A stretch of 9,065 nt of DNA, taken from the NCBI GenBank assembly GCA_022564535.1, contig JADFLD010000043.1:1-9065 (forward strand). The letters are read 5' to 3'. The DNA is from Gemmatimonadota bacterium. Lineage in GTDB: Bacteria > Gemmatimonadota > Gemmatimonadetes > Longimicrobiales > UBA6960. This document shows positions 5,145 to 9,065 of the stretch, in pieces. The position numbers were made by a program, and so were the translations under genes. Position 1 is the stretch's first letter. Every line of letters begins with the position of its first letter. Below the pieces are notes generated by a model. It was not told where the DNA came from and did not search any database. It saw nothing but the letters and a program-made list of their open reading frames with translations.

Positions 5145-7316
5145 ATGTACAAAGAAATTCTGGTTCCGGTTGACAACTCCGACCCCTCCAATTGGGCGGT
5201 TGCGAGAGCAATCGAGATCTGCAAGCGTGCCGACGGCCGGATCACCGGAAACCACGTCTATGCGGCCCGCCTGCACGACGTTCGCTTTCGCCAGCTCGAG
5301 ACCGGTCTTCCTGCTCAGTTCCAGACCGCCAAGGAGATCAAGCGACAGCGCAGGATTCACGACAAGCTCATCGAGAAGGGGCTGCAGCTGATCTCCGACT
5401 CGTTCCTCGACGAGACCGAAAAGCAGTGCAAGGCGGCCGGCGTTTCGCTCACGCGCCAGCTCCTCGAGGGGATCAACTACGAGGAGATCATCCGTGAAGC
5501 CAACAGTGGCGCGGGTCGTCTACCGAGCCTGATCGGTTTCGATCCCAACATCGCCGACAAGTACGACGGCGGGGCCACGGTGCGGGGCGACATCATTCTG
5601 GGTAAGGACGGCAGGATCGTCGCGGAGGACGAGGACGACGACGAGAAGCTCGCGGGAACGAGCGGTCGTGCGTACGACCTTCTGGTCATGGGTGCGCACG
5701 GGATCGGCCGGCAGGAGTTCTCTCAACTCGGCGGCGTTGTCGCGCGCGTGCTGCGGAAGCTCGAAAAGGACGTGCTCATCGTCCGAAACGACCGCCCGTT
5801 GCAGGGCGGGAAGATGATGGTGTGCGTCGACGGGTCCGCATACAGCTACAAGGCTCTGCGGCTCGCGCTCGAGATGGCTCGTGATTTCGACGCGTCGCTC
5901 TACGTTTGCTCGGCGTTCGACGTCGAGTACCACCACGTCGTCTTTGGGAACATCAAGGACATACTCTCGGTCGCGGCGTCGAAGGTCTTCAAGTTCGAGG
6001 AGCAGGAGGAGCTCCACAACAATATCATCGACAAGGGGCTCTTGAAGCTCTGTAAGGCCAACCTGAAGCGTGGGGAGGTCATGGCCGAGGAGTTCCCCGA
6101 CGTGCCGGTGGAGACGCAGATCCTGGTCGGTAAGCCGTTCGACTGCATCCTCCGCTGGGCGGCCGAGATCGAGCCTGCGGTGCTCGTCATAGCGCGCCAC
6201 GGCAGTCACCGGATCGAAGGGACGGACCTCGGGTCGCAAGCCGACAACCTCCTCCGCCTTACCGAGAGCAGCGTCCTGCTGGTAGGGACGGAGGGCGTCT
6301 CGCCTGAGGACATTCCGTGGATCGAGGAGGACGGCGAGGCCGGCCTCGAGTGGGCACCGGATGCCGAGGTGCGTATCCTCAGGGTGCCGCCCTTCGCGCT
6401 GGGAATCGCGCGTCGAGCGGTCGAGGAGTTCATTCTCGACAACTACGGTGAGGGCGCCAACGGGACGTACCGTGAGGACAAGGTCGCGACCAACAGCAGC
6501 CGTCGTGCGGAGGCTCTTCTCGCGGGCGTGGGAGGCAAAAAGGGAAAGGCGGCGGCCAACGAGGCATCCTCGAGCAATGGCGCGTCCGCGCCCAGCGATG
6601 ACTCGCCCATGGTTGCGGTTCCGCCCCTCGGCACCGACCAGCGTCCCCTGGTGACCGGGGATCGGCTCGATGAAGCGATCAGCAAGCTCCTACCCACCCA
6701 CATGCAGCTCATCATGGGCATCGGGACGGCGGAAGAGCTGGCCCTCGCGGAGGTCAAGGCCGAAGAGGCCATGAAGCGGACGCACGTCGAGGGGAACGAC
6801 GCCGACCCGGAAGCGGACGTACCCATGATCTCCACGGCGTGCCCCTACACCGGCGATATCTTGACCCGCGAGCGGACCGAGGCAGATCCCATCGCCTGGA
6901 CCCAAGAGGCCTTCGATCGGCTCCGTGCCGTGCCGCTCATCGCGAGGCCGCTCGCGCGCAATACGGTCGAGCGATTCGCGCGCGGGCACGACTTCTGGCG
7001 TGTCACGACGCTCGTCATGGACGAGAACAAGGACGCGATGATCGAGGCCGACGAATTCGACATGGACACGATGCTCGTGATGTTCCGCGAGCTCCAGTCC
7101 AAACAGCTCAAGGCTGCGGCCGAGGGTGTCGACGGCTTGACCCCGGAGATGAGGCGATTCATCGAGGAGGCCAAGGCGAGCGGTGTCACGCGCTGTCCGA
7201 TCCGCGACGTCGCCGAGGCCGCGGACGATTGCCCGATCGACTTCAAGACGGTGACTCCGGAGCAGGCTAAGGCCGCCGTCGAGGGGTACATGAAGGACGA
7301 GGGCGCCTCGGAGTGA
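5145..7316 (+). CDS. Tandem universal-stress protein with two PCP_red-like modules
   Basis: A 723-aa cytoplasmic multidomain protein. USP domain 1 (about 1-215) begins MYKEILVPVDNSD and ends with MGAHGIGRQEF...VLIVRN, the ATP-binding signature of UspA-like folds. It is split by an acidic insertion (about 118-175, with EDEDDDE). USP domain 2 (about 222-381) begins MMVCVDGSAYS and ends RHGSHRIEGTDLGSQ...VLLVG. The two are internal duplicates; compare HDKLIEKGLQL (72-82) with HNNIIDKGLLK (291-301). A short PCP_red-like copy follows at 403-435 (WAPDAEVRI, VPPFALGIARR), then a low-complexity linker (about 462-490), then a fuller copy at 585-631 (WTQEAFDRL, VPLIARPLARN). Cys residues occur at C566, C684 and C696. 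Typical USPs are about 150 aa, so this is an unusual fusion. ATG 5145 is chosen over GTG 5139 because the USP consensus starts there. It overlaps the radical SAM gene by 4 nt. The role may be nucleotide-dependent sensing or scaffolding of a tetrapyrrole pathway (inference). Confidence 0.9.
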   Translation: MYKEILVPVDNSDPSNWAVARAIEICKRADGRITGNHVYAARLHDVRFRQLETGLPAQFQTAKEIKRQRRIHDKLIEKGLQLISDSFLDETEKQCKAAGVSLTRQLLEGINYEEIIREANSGAGRLPSLIGFDPNIADKYDGGATVRGDIILGKDGRIVAEDEDDDEKLAGTSGRAYDLLVMGAHGIGRQEFSQLGGVVARVLRKLEKDVLIVRNDRPLQGGKMMVCVDGSAYSYKALRLALEMARDFDASLYVCSAFDVEYHHVVFGNIKDILSVAASKVFKFEEQEELHNNIIDKGLLKLCKANLKRGEVMAEEFPDVPVETQILVGKPFDCILRWAAEIEPAVLVIARHGSHRIEGTDLGSQADNLLRLTESSVLLVGTEGVSPEDIPWIEEDGEAGLEWAPDAEVRILRVPPFALGIARRAVEEFILDNYGEGANGTYREDKVATNSSRRAEALLAGVGGKKGKAAANEASSSNGASAPSDDSPMVAVPPLGTDQRPLVTGDRLDEAISKLLPTHMQLIMGIGTAEELALAEVKAEEAMKRTHVEGNDADPEADVPMISTACPYTGDILTRERTEADPIAWTQEAFDRLRAVPLIARPLARNTVERFARGHDFWRVTTLVMDENKDAMIEADEFDMDTMLVMFRELQSKQLKAAAEGVDGLTPEMRRFIEEAKASGVTRCPIRDVAEAADDCPIDFKTVTPEQAKAAVEGYMKDEGASE

Positions 7317-8755
7317 GCGCGGACGCGGGAAGGGTACGCACGGGAGCTGCGGCCTCGCCCGTGACCCCGCTTCCGGTCGTCGACTCGTCTCCGGGCTCGA
7401 CGCTGGCGCTGCCCTGGGGCGACCCGGTGGACACGAGCGCCGACGGAACGCTTCTTCCTCACGTCGTCGCTTGGAACCTCACGCGCCGCTGTAACCTCGA
7501 GTGCTCCCACTGCTATATCTCGGCCGGGGCCTGGCACGGGACCGAGGGTGAGCTGTCCACCGCCGAGTGCTTCCGCATTCTCGACGACCTGCTCGAGGTG
7601 AACCCGTCGATGTTGCTCATCCTCAGCGGCGGCGAGCCCCTGCTTCGTGACGACTTGGAAGCCATCGCGGAGCGCGCGGCGGCGGCGGGGGCGACGGTCG
7701 TCGTGGGAACGAACGGGATCTTGCTCACGGACGAGCGCATCGAGTCGTTGAAGGCGGCGGGCGTGCGAGGCGTCGCGGTGAGCGTGGACTCCCTCAATTC
7801 GACGTATCACGATCGCTTTCGCCACGGAGTCGGCGCGCTCGAAGGAACGCTGGCCGCGGTGGACCGCCTCGTGCGGCACGAGCTGGACTTCATCATCCAG
7901 ACCAGCCTCACCAAGGGAAACCGACACGAGCTTTCCGACATGGTGGCCTGGGCGGCGGAGAAAGGTGCCGTCTCGTTCAACCTCTACTTCCTCGTTCCTA
8001 CCGGGCGCGGGGAGGGAATGCAGGGGCTGACGCCGACCGAGAACGAGGATGTCCTCACCGAGCTCCTCTCGCTCGAGCAGCAGTATCGGGGCCGTCTCAT
8101 GATCCGCTCCAAGTGCCAGCCACAGCTGATGCGCCACGTCTTCGAGGCTGGGGTGGAGTCGGGGCTCCTCAACTACGAGAAGCGTTGCCCGTGCGGGGTC
8201 CACTACTGTCGCATCACCCCTGAGGGGAAGGTCACTCCGTGCCCGTACCTTCCGGCGGTCGCGGGTGACCTCATGCGCGAATCGTTTCGCGATGTATGGA
8301 CGTCGTCTCCTGTCTTCGGTGCGCTCCGAGACGGCGAGCTTGGCGGAAAGTGTGGGCGCTGCGAGTACCGCGAGGTCTGCGGCGGATGCCGGGCCCGTGC
8401 GTACGCTCAGTCCGGCGACCTCCTGGGAGCCGACGAGTCGTGTGTCTACGAGCCTTCCGGCGATCGGCCGCTCGTAAAGAGCCAGCGTTCGATGATGTAT
8501 GGTCAGGCGGCCGAGACTGCGCTCTCGTGGACGCCCGAGGCGCGGCAACGCCTGGAGAAGATTCCGAGCTTCGTTCGAGGCGTCGTCACTGGCCGGGTCG
8601 AAGAGTTCGCGAGAAAGCGCGGTTATCTCGTAGTCGACTTGGAAGTCATGGCGGAGGTGCGTCGCTCGATGCCCGTAGACTTTTCCAAGAAGCTCCCCTT
8701 CTTCCTCCGTTCCGACGATGACAGCGGTTCGCAGGGGACGGGCGCCGATGCCTGA
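7313..8755 (+). CDS. AhbD/NirJ-like radical SAM/SPASM protein with C-terminal PCP_red module
   Basis: A 480-aa radical SAM enzyme. The cluster motif is C60-NLE-C64-SH-C67, followed by SGGEPL (105-110). The C-terminal half has a SPASM-type auxiliary-cluster set: C292, C294, C299, C310, then CGRC (347-350), C356, C359 and C377. The CGRCEYREVCGGCRARAYA stretch and the RITPEGKVTPCPYLP stretch are typical of AhbC/AhbD/NirJ and related enzymes, which modify heme-precursor side chains in the alternative-heme and heme d1 pathways. Residues 406-453 add a PCP_red module (WTPEARQRL, IPSFVRG). The first 46 residues are variable and disordered-looking. The GTG start at 7313 overlaps the USP gene's stop by 4 nt. 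The end overlaps the oxidase-like gene by 8 nt, which ties it to that complex. A peptide-modifying SPASM role is the main alternative, but no precursor-peptide gene was seen. Confidence 0.92.
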   Translation: MSADAGRVRTGAAASPVTPLPVVDSSPGSTLALPWGDPVDTSADGTLLPHVVAWNLTRRCNLECSHCYISAGAWHGTEGELSTAECFRILDDLLEVNPSMLLILSGGEPLLRDDLEAIAERAAAAGATVVVGTNGILLTDERIESLKAAGVRGVAVSVDSLNSTYHDRFRHGVGALEGTLAAVDRLVRHELDFIIQTSLTKGNRHELSDMVAWAAEKGAVSFNLYFLVPTGRGEGMQGLTPTENEDVLTELLSLEQQYRGRLMIRSKCQPQLMRHVFEAGVESGLLNYEKRCPCGVHYCRITPEGKVTPCPYLPAVAGDLMRESFRDVWTSSPVFGALRDGELGGKCGRCEYREVCGGCRARAYAQSGDLLGADESCVYEPSGDRPLVKSQRSMMYGQAAETALSWTPEARQRLEKIPSFVRGVVTGRVEEFARKRGYLVVDLEVMAEVRRSMPVDFSKKLPFFLRSDDDSGSQGTGADA

Positions 8756-9065
8756 GCGCACCTCGCTCGCTCGAATCCTGCAGCGCACGGCGTTACCGCT
8801 GCTGTGCGCGGGTGCCGGCGTGACCCTGCTGGCGCTCCTGGCAGAACCGCTTCTGGCTCAGGGCTACACGCCGCGCGAATACGGTGACTTCCCCATCATC
8901 GGCTCACGAGCCGCGGTGTGGATCGCGGCCCAGCTGCATCTCTTCTTTGCCGCATTCGTGCTCGGCGTGCCGATGTTCGCCGTGGTGGCCGAGGCCATCG
9001 GCATCTTCGCCCAGGACCGGGAGGAGGTTTGGCGCGGAAAGGACGGCAAGCCGGTTCGCACCGCC
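8748..9065 (+). CDS. Partial N-terminus of a cytochrome bd-like oxidase subunit I-type membrane protein
   Basis: The frame is open from ATG 8748 to the window edge (106 residues, no stop), so the gene continues beyond it. A first hydrophobic segment (about 17-36) ends PLLAQGY and looks like a signal peptide or signal anchor. After SRAAVWIAAQLH (53-64) comes a second helix, LFFAAFVLGVPMFAVVAEAIG (about 65-85). A histidine at the start of such a helix, followed by this F.LG.P pattern, recalls the first helix of CydA-type subunits, whose His is a heme ligand. The bd-like oxidases reported in Nitrospira-type genomes are the closest match I can recall. AGGGGA at 8733-8738 is a good ribosome site. 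The 8-nt overlap with the radical SAM gene implies one operon. With only the N-terminus visible the assignment is tentative; the reading frame itself is secure. Confidence 0.7.
   Translation, partial: MPERTSLARILQRTALPLLCAGAGVTLLALLAEPLLAQGYTPREYGDFPIIGSRAAVWIAAQLHLFFAAFVLGVPMFAVVAEAIGIFAQDREEVWRGKDGKPVRTA

Noticed and set aside
4761..5360. Minus-strand open frame of 199 codons across the intergenic gap
   Set aside because: Its first part is antisense to the USP domain start, and the rest shows no recognisable protein features. The gap is better explained as promoter and leader.
7313..8755. RiPP-type peptide maturase with a nearby precursor peptide
   Set aside because: SPASM enzymes often modify peptides, but no short Cys- or Gly-rich precursor gene is visible, and the C-terminal pattern fits AhbD/NirJ-type enzymes better.
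6845..8788. Minus-strand open frame of 647 codons
   Set aside because: It lies antisense to the radical SAM gene and the end of the USP gene, both with unmistakable motifs. Long antisense frames are expected at this GC content.

Overview
This is a GC-rich bacterial window. Every recognisable gene is on the + strand, packed tightly with several 4-nt or 8-nt start/stop overlaps and frequent GTG starts. The phylum cannot be fixed from this sequence alone. The style would fit a Gemmatimonadota-, Nitrospirota- or Acidobacteriota-like environmental genome, but that is a guess. No rRNA, tRNA, CRISPR array, insertion sequence or phage gene is visible, and codon style looks even throughout.

Layout. 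Region A (185-701) holds a Trm112/UPF0434-type small protein that has lost most of its zinc cysteines, then a two-helix membrane protein. Region B (841-4731) reads as one operon. In order it encodes a small three-helix membrane protein, a one-helix zinc-ribbon protein, a single-cluster ferredoxin, an Mrp/ApbC-type P-loop ATPase without the CxxC cluster-binding motif, a zinc-ribbon protein ending in a PCP_red module, and an ABC ATPase with its six-helix permease. Region C (4732-5144) is a non-coding gap of about 410 bp with a good sigma70-like promoter candidate followed by several inverted repeats, so it may be a structured leader. Region D (5145-9065, running off the end) encodes a 723-aa tandem universal-stress protein carrying two PCP_red-like modules, an AhbD/NirJ-like radical SAM/SPASM protein with a C-terminal PCP_red module, and the start of a membrane protein that resembles subunit I of a cytochrome bd-like oxidase.

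The standout signal is the PCP_red module, a W-[STA]-x-[ED]-A...R-[LI]...P...R type motif. It is otherwise best known from the C-terminus of the BchB/ChlB subunit of dark-operative protochlorophyllide reductase. Here it occurs four times in three unrelated protein contexts within about 6 kb, with no BchB/ChlB, BchN or BchL in view. Together with the AhbD/NirJ-like radical SAM enzyme (a family that acts on heme precursors), a ferredoxin, a P-loop ATPase, an ABC exporter pair and a bd-like oxidase gene, this suggests a previously undescribed module that makes, carries or inserts a tetrapyrrole (modified heme) cofactor for a respiratory membrane complex. The domain identities come from the sequence and known families. 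The joint function is inference.
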